A stretch of DNA of 64,000 bases from Euglena gracilis (lineage: Eukaryota > Euglenida > Euglenophyceae > Euglenales): positions 28,092,667-28,156,666 of the forward strand of contig CP154956.1 in NCBI GenBank assembly GCA_039621445.1, read 5' to 3'. A program made the position numbers and the translations under genes. Below are positions 1 through 9,731 of the stretch, one piece after another (the first letter of the stretch is position 1; the number at the start of each line of letters is the position of its first letter). The notes beneath the pieces were generated by a model. That model worked only from the letters and a program-made list of their open reading frames with translations, was not told where the DNA came from and made no database searches.

Positions 1-89
1 GTGTGCACCACACCAGTTTGTTGATGCCGACAACTGGCCCGCAAATACCTGGCACGAACTCCGGTGAAAAGGTCTCGGCGTCTACGGGC

Positions 90-262
90 GGCCGCACCAA
101 ATGGTGCCTTTGGCGTGGCCGCCGAATGTCCGGGCAGGGCTATGGGGCACCGCCGCCAGCAGGGCTGCGGCCCCAGCGTCGGTGATGTCGCAATTACGCA
201 GGTCGAGCACCGCGAGGTGGCGGGCGTGGGGCAGCGCCGCCGCCAGGCACTTCGGCTGACAC
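90..262 (-). CDS. LRR (RNI-type) exon, partial
   Basis: The minus strand reads one clear ribonuclease-inhibitor-type leucine-rich repeat, LAVLDLRNCDITDAGAAALL, inside a GC-rich open stretch closed by a TAG near position 90. The pattern LxxLDLxxCxIxDxGAxAL is the family consensus: a beta strand, then a helix, forming a protein-binding solenoid. It is the most downstream of a series of similar minus-strand exons and may be the 3' end of that gene, or be cut by the window edge. Splice limits were not resolved. RNI-type LRRs alone do not define a function. Confidence 0.55.
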
Positions 263-299
263 GCCCCGGGGGACTCATCTGGGACTCATCTCATCGCTG

Positions 300-1100
300 A
301 CAGAGCCCAGGGAGAGTCCCAACATGTGTTTCCCCTTGTTGGGCTGCCCTTTGGGTGGCTGGTTCCTGCAGAGGAGATGCCTAAACCTGAATGTGGGTGG
401 ACATTAACAAAATTAAACTAAATTAAAGTAAATTCATTAATACCCAGTACACTTCAAACTCTCTGCAGTTTGGCAAGCCCAACCTCCTGAGACTCCAATA
501 TTGTGGGAGTTCAGTGCAAGTCAAATTAAGAGGACAAAAATTAGGGGGGGAAATGGCAAGCCTCGAAAACAATCACACAACGGAACATGACTCCATGTTC
601 CGCAAAAATTCTTTTTTTGTTTCAACCCAAGAGCAAAAATGGTGGCCGGGTGGGGGGAGCCATTGGTCACTTAGAATTGGGCAGGGGGAGTTATTGGAGT
701 CACTGGCCACAGCATTCACGGCAACCCGCCCGCCGCCAGGGCGTGGGCGCCCCCGGGTCGCCCAAGGGGTTGCGGTCCCCGACACGCGGCGGCTTCGCAT
801 GCCCTACCCGCCCCGCCCCAACCCCTCTCGGCCCCGGCCGGGACAGTCCCCCCAACCACAGCACCACAGAACCGGTGGCTCACCGCGGCCTCGCCAGTGT
901 GCCTGGGAAAAATGCCGCCCCCCAATTCACCCAACCAGCTTCCTCAAGCAGAGATGCATGACGTCCCCCGAAATGCCAAAGGGCTTCCCAACAACAACAA
1001 GCAACAGGTGGAATATGCCCCAAATGATTCACAGGAAACAAATATGCATACATGTGCGTGCGTGCATGCGTGCGTGCATGCGCGCGCGTGTGTGGCCAGG
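300..1100. other. No recognised gene
   Basis: AT-rich sequence to about 620, then GC-rich sequence open in several frames with no recognisable domain, ending in a short (GTGC)n tract at 1054-1090. Minus-strand frames around 720-930 are Gly/Ala-rich and could hide another LRR exon, but no convincing repeat is readable. Confidence 0.3.
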
Positions 1101-1119
1101 CAGGCGGTGGGGGGGGACC

Positions 1120-1226
1120 GGCCGCAGCCGTCGCGTGGACCAGCGCCAGCTCCTCCAGGGGGCTGCCGGCCCCCAACAGCGCCGCCCGGGGCAGGGCCGT
1201 GCTGTGGTGGTGGTGGGGGGGCCACC
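1120..1226 (-). CDS. Probable LRR exon
   Basis: The minus strand encodes ALLGAGSPLEELALVHATAA, which fits the beta-strand half of an RNI-type repeat (LEELALVHA). It is GC-rich like the other LRR exons and flanked by non-coding G/C runs. Only one repeat is visible and no splice site was fixed. The short length makes chance resemblance possible, but strand and spacing match the series. Confidence 0.35.
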
Positions 1227-1715
1227 CAACCCCATGGCTTGAAGAAGGGGGCATCCCATTTTGTTTTTTTTTGTTTTCAGCACCCAGGGGAGGGGGGAGG
1301 AGGGAGGGAGGAGGGGGGAGGGGGGTTGGGTGGCAGCCACCATGGGGGGGGGGGGCTCAGCAGGAACCGCCGGTTCAGGTGGTATCCTCGGCCGATGAAC
1401 TGCCGCGGTGAAGTTTCACCGTTTTGAGGGCCGGGGATGAAATTTTGGCGTGTCGTATTCGGTTCTGCATCCTCAAAAATGAACTTTTGGATGCCAATGG
1501 GGCTGAAATTTGAGTAAACTTTCGAAAAGTTGCAAAAAATGATTTTTGACAATTCTTGGTCAAGAAAATGCCCTTGTGGCAACTTCACCAGTGAAATTCA
1601 CGTCGAATTAGGCAGATGGGGGATGGTTCAGGACCCCTTGGTGAAGTTTCAAATCAGTGAACGGTGCACCATAGGGGGGGGGGGTAACAGAAGACCAAAA
1701 TCTGCAACCTGATCT

Positions 1716-2640
1716 CCCTTAGTTGCACTAAGGCTTCTTGTCTGTTTATGGCCGGCGCTAACTTCGCTTCTGGCCCAGTTTGCTGCGTAGTGGCCAGGGA
1801 CCCCGTACACCAGTCCTCTTTGTTGCTCCCCCTGGCCGGGTGAGTAACTCTGGTGTAATTCCAGCGCTGTAGGGACATACACTCACCTTGTGTGGTTGGT
1901 GTGGTTCCCGTGGGTGGGTCTACACCCTTGCGCCCCAGTGCTGCTCTTGCCTCCTGCCCTCTTCCCACTTTTCTGTGTGGGGGATGCATGGCGCAGGCAC
2001 AACGCCATGACTTGAAAAATTCCGCTCCTACTAGGCCGGCGAGCCCGAAGGCCCCCCTGCCATGTCCCCCGGGCGGTCGCACGAAGCGCCATGCCCCCCT
2101 ACAGAGGCATCAGAGTCGCGTTTTCTGCTGCTGGTCTCCATGGGGGGTTCCCTCTGTCTTCCCCTCGCTCCCCCCATTTTCCCTTCTGGCCACAGGGGTG
2201 GGCCGGGCTGGTCAAGGCCACCAGGGGTACCCGAGTGGGCTAGTCAAGACCCTCTGGGGCACCCGGACACCAAAGTGACGGCGATTCAGGGCCTTGGGCA
2301 CCCTCGCTTTGGCGACGTTCCCACCACTGCCACACACCACCTAAAATAGTCACAAATGGTGTGTGGTCACCGCTTCTGGCTGCCACGTGAGTACGTGGCC
2401 CCACGGCTTGCGTGGGTGGTCCCCCTTAGTTGCACTAAGGCTTCTTGTCTGTTTATGGCCGGCGCTAACTTCGCTTCTGGCCCAGTTTGCTGCGTGGTGA
2501 GTGGCCAGGGACCCCTTACACCAGTCCTCTTTTGTTGCTCCCCCTGGCCGGGTGAGTAACTCTGGTGTAATTCCAGCGCTGCAGGGACATACACTCACCT
2601 TGTGTGGTTGGTGTGGTTCCCGTGGGTGTGGTTCCCGTGG
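1716..2640 (+). repeat. Duplicated ~200-bp sequence (1716-1917 and 2423-2639)
   Basis: Two direct copies begin at CCTTAGTTGCACTAAGG and run through a shared block to the repeated pentamer-rich end GTGTGGTTCCCGTGGGT. They differ by a few substitutions and small indels. The phrase TGCAACCTGATCTCCC lies just before the first copy and just after the second, so the duplicated unit may be permuted. No coding potential was recognised. Confidence 0.8.
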
Positions 2641-2689
2641 GTGTGGGTGTGGTTCCTGCAACCTGATCTCCCCTGCAACTCCAAGCCAC

Positions 2690-3310
2690 GCCCGAGATAT
2701 GGCGGAGTTATGCCTCAAAACAGCGCTGCAGGCTTCCGACTTCCGCTTCCGGCCATTTTTGGGTCAAACAAATTGATTCCCCAAAATTTCTTAAAAAAAA
2801 TGTGGGAAGTCAAAGAAAATGTCCGGCGGCCTAAAATAAAGCCTACGAACGCCCCATATGTTGAACGCCCAAATATCTTCACTTCCCCCCCCCCTGGTCC
2901 GAGAAACGGGGTTTTTTCAGAACAACCCCAAAGGGGAAGCCAGCAGAGAGGGACCCACCCGCGAGGCAGTGGACCGCCCAAACCAACCCCGGACAGGGCA
3001 TGGAGCGCAGGTACCAGTATGTAAGGAACTACTGGTACCCAGCAGCACACTACCCACCCGCCACCCGCCCTAAGGCCGAGACTTGGTGACCCGGGTTTAC
3101 CTAAGCCGCGGGACCGTGAGGCCACATTGATTTTGGTCCATTTTTAGGCTCAAAAATCGCGAAATGCCAAGTACCTCGAACCTGAAGCAAAATCAAGCAG
3201 AATGTCCGACGATCTAAATTGAAGCCCCTAAAATGCACCATCAAATGGTGTTTTGATTTTCCTGCAGCTCCCCGCCTAGCACGAGATATGGCCGCCCCTA
3301 AACAGCGCTG
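2690..3310. repeat. Dispersed repeat mosaic (AAATCGATTTTTC...GAGATATGGCCG type)
   Basis: Two diverged copies of a repeat that recurs at about 50.74-51.13, 54.64-55.26, 62.44-62.83 and 63.56-63.69 kb. Shared features are a phrase like CAAAATNTCTCNAAAATG, a block resembling AATCAAAGGAAATGTC, then CCTAAANTGAAGCCC, and an end like GCAACTCCCCGCCTAGC followed by a pyrimidine-poor ATATGGC. No reading frame is conserved, so it is probably a short non-autonomous element. Confidence 0.6.
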
Positions 3311-3514
3311 CAGGCTTGACTTGGCCAGGCTGGGCCGGCCGCCGGGCCGCCGGGCATGTTGCTTTTGATTACAAAGTGCTCAGCACTGACGAAAACCTGG
3401 AAAGAATTTTGGTGCTTATTTGTATGGTCCGATGGACCCTCCTTTCGGTTATGGAACGACGCCTTTCATCTTCCGGTGTCTGTAAAGGCTTATTGGGAGG
3501 AACAGGGTTTGGCA

Positions 3515-3740
3515 GGATTGGGAAGCCTTGAGGGGGGGAGGGTGGGTCCGAACCCCCCCCCTCCCAACACGGTGGGGGGGAGGTCGACCCCCCCCCTTGT
3601 ACCTCAAAACTGAAGGGGGCCGGGAAAATTTTCGGTGTAATGGACGAGCAAAAGCCCCCAAAAAAATTCTCGACGCAATATCAGGAGCCCTTTTCTTGAG
3701 ACCCGGCCAAACACCCCCTGGGGGGTCCAGCCGGACCCCC
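3515..3740 (-). mobile_element. Truncated copy of TIR/introner-like element
   Basis: The block starts ATTGGGAAGCCTTGAGGGGG and contains AACTGAAGGGGGCCGGGAAA followed by a TTTTCGG phrase, both shared with the full copies at 17596-18085 and 34957-35412. The AT-rich core and the opposite terminus are missing or diverged. It lies next to an LRR exon candidate, so it may also form part of an intron. Confidence 0.55.
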
Positions 3741-3799
3741 CACAGTCAGTAGCCGGAAAACAAAAGCGCTGCACGGGACGCTCCTTGCCAGCCTTCCAT

Positions 3800-3905
3800 G
3801 AGCCAGGTGGAGGGGTCGTCCGGCTCTGGACAGTGCTCGGGCGCCGCGGACACGGACCTTGCCGCAGTGGATGTGCAGCACACGCAGCGTGGAATTACTG
3901 CGCCG
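3800..3905 (-). CDS. Probable LRR exon
   Basis: The minus strand reads NSTLRVLHIHCGKVRVRGAR, with the LRVLHIHC strand typical of RNI-type repeats. A potential GT donor (AAG|GTCCGTG) follows HCGK. Upstream, the frame runs into a Trp/Arg-rich stretch. It lies in line with LRR exons on either side on the same strand. Confidence 0.45.
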
Positions 3906-4379
3906 CCACGGCCCCACGGACTGGCAGGGAGGGGGTGGGAATCATTCTTTTGGGCGCAGTTCGATTTCCTAACACACTTCACAAGGCCCGCCGGGACAGG
4001 CGGTCCTCCAAAAGAATAAAAAGAATCACAGCCGGTTTGAGATGCGCCGCTGCGGGGGCTACCGGAGGGGGAGGCTACTTGTGTCGGAGTGGGATATGCA
4101 ACAGGACTGGAACGGAAGTCGAGCTTCTTGACTGCCTTCCATGTGCTGCTGTTCGCACTTGTTGTTGTTGTTGTGCATGCGTTTGTATTGTACGCTCGCT
4201 ATGCATTTGTACTGCACGCTCTGTTGTGGGCACGCCCTTCAAAGATGGCCCCGTTGCGATCGTCCCAAAATGCGCACTTGCCACAATCCTTGCCAATGCC
4301 ATACCGGATTCATCCCCGTAGTAGTGGTGCCTCCTCAAGCCTCCTCAAGAGTGGGGGGGGGGGGAAAGGTCCGGTGAAA

Positions 4380-4520
4380 AGTGCGAGGAGGCTCAGCTTG
4401 AGTCTCGTCTGGCGGCCGCCCAATGAGCGATGCCGTTGGACACAGCGGGGCCGTGCCTGCAATGCCTGGGCCAGGGCCTCCACGCCGACGTCCCTCACAA
4501 TGCTGGTCCCTGACGGCAGG
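4380..4520 (-). CDS. Probable LRR exon (helical half-repeat)
   Basis: The minus strand encodes IVRDVGVEALAQALQARPR, matching the DxGVxALAxALxxxP helix that follows the strand in RNI repeats, then a stretch with RLKLSLLALF that may be a further strand. GC-rich coding composition contrasts with the flanking G tract at 4350-4370. Boundaries are approximate. Confidence 0.45.
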
Positions 4521-4829
4521 ACCCCCTGCCCCTCCCCCTTGATGCCCTCAGGCCCCGGGGGGGGGGGGGGACGCCGGCATCCTACGGAGCGTCGGGACCT
4601 CCTTCGGGCGGCCACCAGGTAACGGAGGCCTTGGAGGCCAAACAAAGCCCGCGCAATGTGTGAGAGGCGCGGCAACCTTGGGCCAGGAACAGCTCTTGGA
4701 AGTGCATAGGTTCACTTTGCTGCCTTAAGCCTTGGCATACCGCCCCCCCCCCCGACACCTCCGCCCCACCGCAGCACCCCCGATGGGCACCACCGTGGCC
4801 CCCTGGCCCTGCCCCCCCCCCCAGGCCCG

Positions 4830-5050
4830 CCTCCCGCCAGGCCGTCCCACAGCTCCAGCCGCCGCAGCGTGCGGTTCGTCGCCAGCGCCGCCGCCAGCGC
4901 CCGGGCCGCGGCGGGCCCCTCGCGGTACACGTTGAGCTCCAGCGTGTCGAGGGTGCCGTTCTGGGCCAGCCCCGCCTGCAGCGCCGCGGCGGTCGTCTTC
5001 GCGCAGCGGAAGCGGCCCAGCCGGAGCACCCGCAGCGGGCGGGGGCGGGG
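4830..5050 (-). CDS. LRR (RNI-type) exon with two or more repeats
   Basis: This is one of the clearest LRR exons. The minus frame reads LRVLRLGRFRCAKTTAAALQ, then LAQNGTLDTLELNVYREGPA, then ALATNRTLRRLELWDGLAGG: a partial and two nearly complete repeats with the helix-strand rhythm AxxLAxNxTLxxLEL. A CCCAG acceptor lies near 5056-5060. GC content is extreme, as in the other exons. It belongs to the same minus-strand LRR series. Confidence 0.7.
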
Positions 5051-5366
5051 CTGGACTGGGGGGGCGGTGAGTCGTCCATCAGAGGGCTATGTGGTCATGC
5101 GTACCCCCCTGGAAGTTGCCGCTGAGTTTTTACCCGGCTGACTTGTCAGCTGACAATTTCCCCCCGGGGGGTTCAAAAAAAGAAAAGGTGGCGTCTGTGC
5201 ATTTCCCAAAAAGTGGGTTTGATGCGTGTCTGGGAGATGACGCGGTCAGTCGAATGTGTGTTCGACGGCATTGACGGGTGGACATATGGTCATCTTTGAC
5301 TTTGCGGGTTTCCTTTTGAATGTCGATGGAGCAAGGCAAGCCCCACTGGATGGAATGAATGAAGGA

Positions 5367-5398
5367 CCCCCCACGCCTTGGGGAGGCGTGGGGGGGCG
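5367..5398. repeat. G/C-rich hairpin
   Basis: CCCCCCACGCC, a short TTGGGG loop, then AGGCGTGGGGGG form a perfect stem. Similar G-run/C-run hairpins mark the ends of many dispersed elements in this window, so this is probably an element end rather than a terminator. Confidence 0.6.
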
Positions 5399-5429
5399 GC
5401 CCCCACCCTTAGGGAGGTCGGCATTCCTG

Positions 5430-5768
5430 GTCAACCCCGGGCAGGGGTCCGGCAGGCGCCGCAGCACTGCCTTCGCCACCTCGTGCCGCAGCCGGGCCCG
5501 GGGACGGTCTCATGTGCGGGCGAATCAGGCGGATCCCTGCATCTGCCAGCACCCACTGCCCCACAGCCACCGATTTGCCAAGCTGCTGGGTACGGTCAGC
5601 ATGATGCTGTCGGTACCGCTGCAGCTGATCCCAGAAAATTCCAGGCAGCATCACCGGCCCGATGATATAGTTCATCCGGGGGTGATTTGCAGACACCTGC
5701 GGGGGCATCCCTAGGGTCTGCTTGAAGTTGACGGCATACGTCCACTTCGCTGTCCGGGTCCTTGACAT
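5430..5768 (-). CDS. Hypothetical exon(s), unknown protein
   Basis: The minus strand from 5768 reads an open, non-repetitive sequence including AKWTYAVNFKQTLGMPPQVS and YIIGPVMLPGIFWDQLQRYR. In another frame nearer 5450-5500 it reads RLRHEVAKAVLRRLPDPCPG. The amino-acid mixture looks protein-like and differs from the Arg/Pro/Gly-rich shadows elsewhere. I recognise no family. A splice or a frame change would be needed to join the two parts. They lie among LRR exons and may belong to the same gene. Confidence 0.35.
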
Positions 5769-6088
5769 AATACCGCCAACCAGCCAGGGTGCAACTGGGG
5801 CGCTGATTAGGGCAAAAAATCATAAGAGCAGGCTGAGCAGATGCTATGGTGTAACCTTCCAAAACAATCAACACCACACCTCTCTTTGAGGGCAGAAAAT
5901 CTGCTCACCAAAAATATCACACCTTCCTGTCCAACGCTGCCTGATTTCCGCGGGATTTGAAAATTAAAACCCCCCAAAGAGGTGAGAAGGTGCAGGTCTT
6001 CGGCTTACCAATAGCATCCATTGCGGCAGATCCTTAATACTGAACCCTTATGTCCGGCAGAGGCCCTCCCGGAGTGTCCGTTCCGCAC

Positions 6089-6190
6089 CTCGAGGGATTG
6101 CACCGACCCAGAAAGCACGACTGCCTTCGAGAGGGCGATCAGCCCGCCCCGCGCTGACTCAAACTTGGTCCGCAGCCGCAGCCCTCTCCT
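6089..6190 (-). CDS. LRR exon
   Basis: The minus frame reads KFESARGGLIALSKAVVLSG then SVQSLEV, a helix followed by a strand as in RNI repeats. A GT donor is present directly after the codons for SLE (CTCGAG|GTGCGG), giving an end at 6089. The upstream limit is approximate. Confidence 0.5.
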
Positions 6191-6429
6191 CCCCCATCCC
6201 AGGCTCCACCGTAAGGCAAAGACAGGCAGTGACAGCGTTGGGGACATCGGCGGGGAAGTATACACTGCATTGCAACGGACGTGCGGCAACAAAGGCATGT
6301 GGGACGAAAGAGCCCAACTCCGTGCTGGGAGAGCTCAACCTCCACAAAGAGAATCCTTACGTGCACTTTGGAATAAATGCCCCCTGCAACTTTGAGGAAT
6401 GATGAATAATGGGCCAAAACACAAAAACA

Positions 6430-6990
6430 GAGGGAACCCCCCCGAAAAACACGAAAACAGAGGGAAGCCCCCCCCCCCAGGATACCCAGCCCAACCCCCA
6501 CCCCCTAGGGGGTGGGGGACCCACCCACCAACCCAACCCCCCTCCCTCCCCCCCCCAAGGATCACCACACTCCAACCCCCACCCCCAACACCAGCCCAAC
6601 CCCCACCCCCAAACGGACTCCCCCCTCAAGAGGGGGAGTCTGTCCAAAAAAAAAATAATTCCGCGGACTGACCACCGACTGGAGGGGGTGGTCGTTACAC
6701 AGAGGGTTGAGGGTAGGGCACATGGGGGCAGGCTTTTCGTTACCGACTGGGGGTGGGGGGTGCCTGCCCCAGCAGGCACACCCCGGGGGGGTCTGGGGGA
6801 CCCAGAAAATTTTCATTGAAAATGGCCTTTTCCGGCCCCTCTGCGCCGAGTCGGAGGGGCAGGATCGGAGGTCGGAGGGGGGTGCCTGCTATGGGCAGGC
6901 ACCCCCCAGGGAGGTCGGATGGAGTGCTATAGGGTGCCTGCCCCTAGCACCCCCCCCGTGGGGTTGGCACCTCACTTAAAAAAAAAACTT
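6430..6990. repeat. C/G-tract-rich intronic sequence
   Basis: Alternating CCCCCAACC and GGGGGTCGG runs, including short self-complementary stretches around 6495-6515 and 6880-6920. No coding region was recognised. It lies between LRR exons and is therefore probably intronic. Confidence 0.5.
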
Positions 6991-7079
6991 GCATCGGGAC
7001 GCGAGCAGGTCGTCCCACCCACCCTCTCTCCCTCCCTGGCCTTCAACACATTCAATCAAATCTCCTTGTGGCTGTGCAG

Positions 7080-7250
7080 CGAGCAGGAGCAGAGTCTGCC
7101 AGATGCGAGGGCTGCGGGGTCGCACCACGAGGGACTGCAGGTGCGTCGTAGTCAGCACCATCCGGGCGAGGGCATGGACGCCGCGCGGCACGGAGGTGTT
7201 GGAGACGAGGCCCAGGGTGCGAAGCTGGGTTGGCCGCAGGCTGCTCGCCA
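7080..7250 (-). CDS. LRR exon
   Basis: The minus frame reads SLRPTQLRTLGLVSNTSVPR, GVHALARMVLTTTHLQSLVV and RPRSPRIWQTLLLLAAQPQG: two RNI-like units with LRTLGLVSN and LQSLVVRP strands. It is the last LRR exon before the retroelement in the direction of reading, so the element lies between this exon and the next upstream LRR exon near 17.0 kb. Confidence 0.55.
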
Positions 7251-7365
7251 TAAAATCACTGTGTATTAACTACCGTCCGTGTTTTCTCTGGGCTTCCAGG
7301 ATGTTGTGCATCCTGAGCTACTCCATCCCCCCCCCCGGCACAAACACAGAGACATCCTCAAAATC

Positions 7366-7366
7366 A

Positions 7367-7426
<60 letters not shown>

Positions 7427-7570
7427 TGCCAGAGTTTTTTGTTTTAGTCGGGTTTGCCCCGCTTTGTCTAAGCGCAGTTATCCCTGGTTTCACCCATATT
7501 TTCTGGTGTATTGAAAAGGGGGATCCATGTCCATTGTATGTATGTTTGAGTGTGTTTGATTGTGTTTGGG

Positions 7571-7601
<31 letters not shown>

Positions 7602-7711
7602 GATTGGTGTGGATGGGAAGTGTGTGGTGCGGGTGTGTCGGAGGTGGAGGAGGCTGCTTTGTTTTCATTCCAGGAGGTGCTCTGGGTGGTGACGGCAGGG
7701 CGTCCCCCGCC

Positions 7712-7744
<33 letters not shown>
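7366..7744. repeat. Microsatellites (CA)n, (GA)n, (CT)n
   Basis: (CA)8 at about 7366-7381 runs into (GA)n at 7383-7425. (CT)n tracts follow at about 7570-7598 and 7713-7744. The last abuts the retroelement and has a counterpart at its other end. Confidence 0.9.
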
Positions 7745-7752
<8 letters not shown>

Positions 7753-9731
7753 CGTGGGTTTCCCTTGCCTTTCCCTTTCCCCCTCCCCCCTCCCTTGGCC
7801 TCCTGTCCCCCGGTGGCTGCCCGTCTGTCTAGCGCACTGGGCTGCCCCTTCCCTTTCCCCCTCCCCCCTCCCTTGGCCTCCGGTCCTCCGGTGGCTGCCC
7901 GTCTGTCTGGCGCGCTGGGCTGCCCCTTCCCCCTCCCCCCTCCCTTGCCTGCTGGTGGGTGTGTGGCGGTCCCCGTGCGTGCGTGCGTGCTGGGGGGGCG
8001 GCGCTCCCCCCATGGGCTCCGCACGCGTTTCACGCCACCCCCGGGCCCCGCGCCAGGGCCCGGGGGCCCGGGGATGCCACCGCCGGCGAGCCCCCCACCC
8101 CCCAGGGCCCCGTCGGCGTGGTACACCTCGTTCTGGTACCCGCATGACGGGCACGGCTGGCAGGTTCCGTGCCCGGCACGCGGGTTTCGGGGATCTCCGT
8201 GGCCGTGTCGATCTTGGGCTCCGTCGCCTCGTCCTCGGCCTCGTCCTCCCCGTCCTCCTTGTTGCTCTGGTGGCGGCTGCCTGCTCGTATGGCGGCTTGG
8301 GGGTTCCAACCCAATGGATCTGTTCCGCCCCCGGCGTTGTTGCTGTGGCTGCAGGGGGGCCCAGGGGTTGTCGTCCCTGAGGTCCGGTCGCCGCTGCTGC
8401 TGCGGGGGCGGAGTCTGCCGCCATTGGTCGAGCTCTTGCTGCATTTCTTGCAGCGCTCGTTGGAGCCCTTGGAGGCGCTTTTGGAGGCGTTTTCGGCCGG
8501 TGCTTTGTGCTGTTTGCCAGCCCTCTCCTTGGGGTTGGCCCTGCCGGTTTCCTTGTGGGGTGACGTTTCCTTTGCCACCCTTGCCTCCTTTCCTGGGCTG
8601 TGTCTGTCCTTTTCCTGTTTGTTGTCCTCCTCGTTGGGCCCCCCCTTTTGGGTTGGGCTGTTGGTACCCTCTTTGGGGTGGTCCGGGGTTCTTTGCTTCC
8701 CCGATCCGTGCCCCTTTCTTCCAGTCGTGCTGGTCTTGGCTTCTGCTTCTGGGGCACGGTTCTTCTGTTCCTTCGTCCCGCTTGACGGCGTGTCGGGCCA
8801 CGCCCTGCCAGTGATTGGCAGGTACCCCTGGAGATCCGCCCCAGGTCGGTTGCGGGTTCTTAGGCTGGCGCCCCGCCTGCCACCCGGGGCAGAGGTCCTC
8901 TGCGCCGGGCAGGCCGTCATTGCCTGGCATGCCTGTGATTTTTTGCGTCATGGTTCTGGTGGGTATTTGTTTGGGGTCCCGATTGACGGCGTGCCGGGAC
9001 ACGCCCTGCCGGTGATCGGCAGGTACCCCTGGAGAGCCGCCCCAGGCCGGTTGCGGGTGATTCTTTGGGCTCCCCGCTTGCCCCTCGGGGGGGTCCGCTG
9101 CCGACCCATCCTCTTCTGGGCCTGGCTGCTTCGCCTCCCCGATGCGCTGGCCTTCCTGCCAGTCGTGGCTGGTGGGTTCTCCACCTTCTTCTTCCGCTCC
9201 GGTGTGGGACCTCCGCCTCTGTTCTCGCGTGCTGCTCGCTTGGTCTTCTGCTTGGGTTGGGCCTTCGTTCTCCATCGCCTTCCATCGGCGGATCTCGTCC
9301 CTCCGCTTGTCGGCGACGGCTGCCCACACTTGGTCTTGGAGGCTTTGGTCCCACCCCTGCCACATCTCGCGGCGGTCGCTTGCTTTGTGCGTGGCCTTGA
9401 ACCGCTCGTACTGCTCCCGCCACTCCGCCGGCCACTCGGCCAAGCGCGTGTACAGCCTCTTCTTGCGCTGGCTTGGTTGGGTTGCCTGCGAGGCGTCGTC
9501 CCCTTCGGCGGGCTGTGGTGTGGCCGCCTCCTCCACCACCACCGACACTGGGCGCTTGTTGCCCAGGAGTCGGTCTGTGGCCATGGGGTCGCTTCTTGCC
9601 GGTGCCTCCTCGGTGGCTGTGGTGCTTTGTGCTTCCTGCCTGGGGGTGGCGCTCGGTGGCGGTGTGGCGCTTGTGGTTGGTGTTGGTAGGGCCGGCGTGC
9701 TGCTTGCCGCTGCTGCTGCTGCTGCGGGCAC
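7665..9731 (-). CDS. Retroelement second ORF (zinc-knuckle, GEAKNPGP motif), 688 codons
   Basis: This minus-strand ORF overlaps the 3' part of the RT ORF in another frame. Here its composition looks like real protein (RLAEWPAEWREQYERFKATH, MWQGWDQSLQDQVWAAVADK), while the RT frame degenerates into His/Arg/Thr-rich residues. The switch therefore suggests a programmed frameshift, a separate reinitiated ORF, or an indel. It carries two RIGEAKxPGP motifs (IGEAKQPGP and IGEAKNPGPP) embedded in two copies of a WGGSPGVPA-type repeat. It also has a Cys cluster, CQPCPSCGYQNEVYHADG, resembling a zinc ribbon. From memory, GEAxNPGP motifs recur in retroelement-derived proteins of dinoflagellates. The C-terminal end runs into the pseudo-LTR and the flanking (CT)n, read as Arg-Glu repeats. 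Confidence 0.55.
7745..8078 (-). repeat. Pseudo-LTR, downstream copy
   Basis: Starts TTTTACCACGTGGGTTTCCC and ends GGGGATGCC. It is the same length as the copy at 14022-14355, with about three single-base differences seen by eye. In element orientation this is the 3' copy. It encodes the same Gly/Lys/Arg-rich peptide as the start of the large ORF. Confidence 0.9.

Noticed and set aside
9060-9120. IGEAKNPGP as a 2A ribosome-skipping peptide
   Set aside because: The canonical D(V/I)ExNPGP context is absent; only NPGP is shared, so no skipping function is claimed.
8169-9689. Plus-strand ORF of 506 codons, and other plus-strand ORFs across 7.7-14.0 kb
   Set aside because: Antisense shadows of the GC-rich retroelement ORFs; no domain, and composition is Leu/Pro/Cys-biased as expected for the reverse strand.
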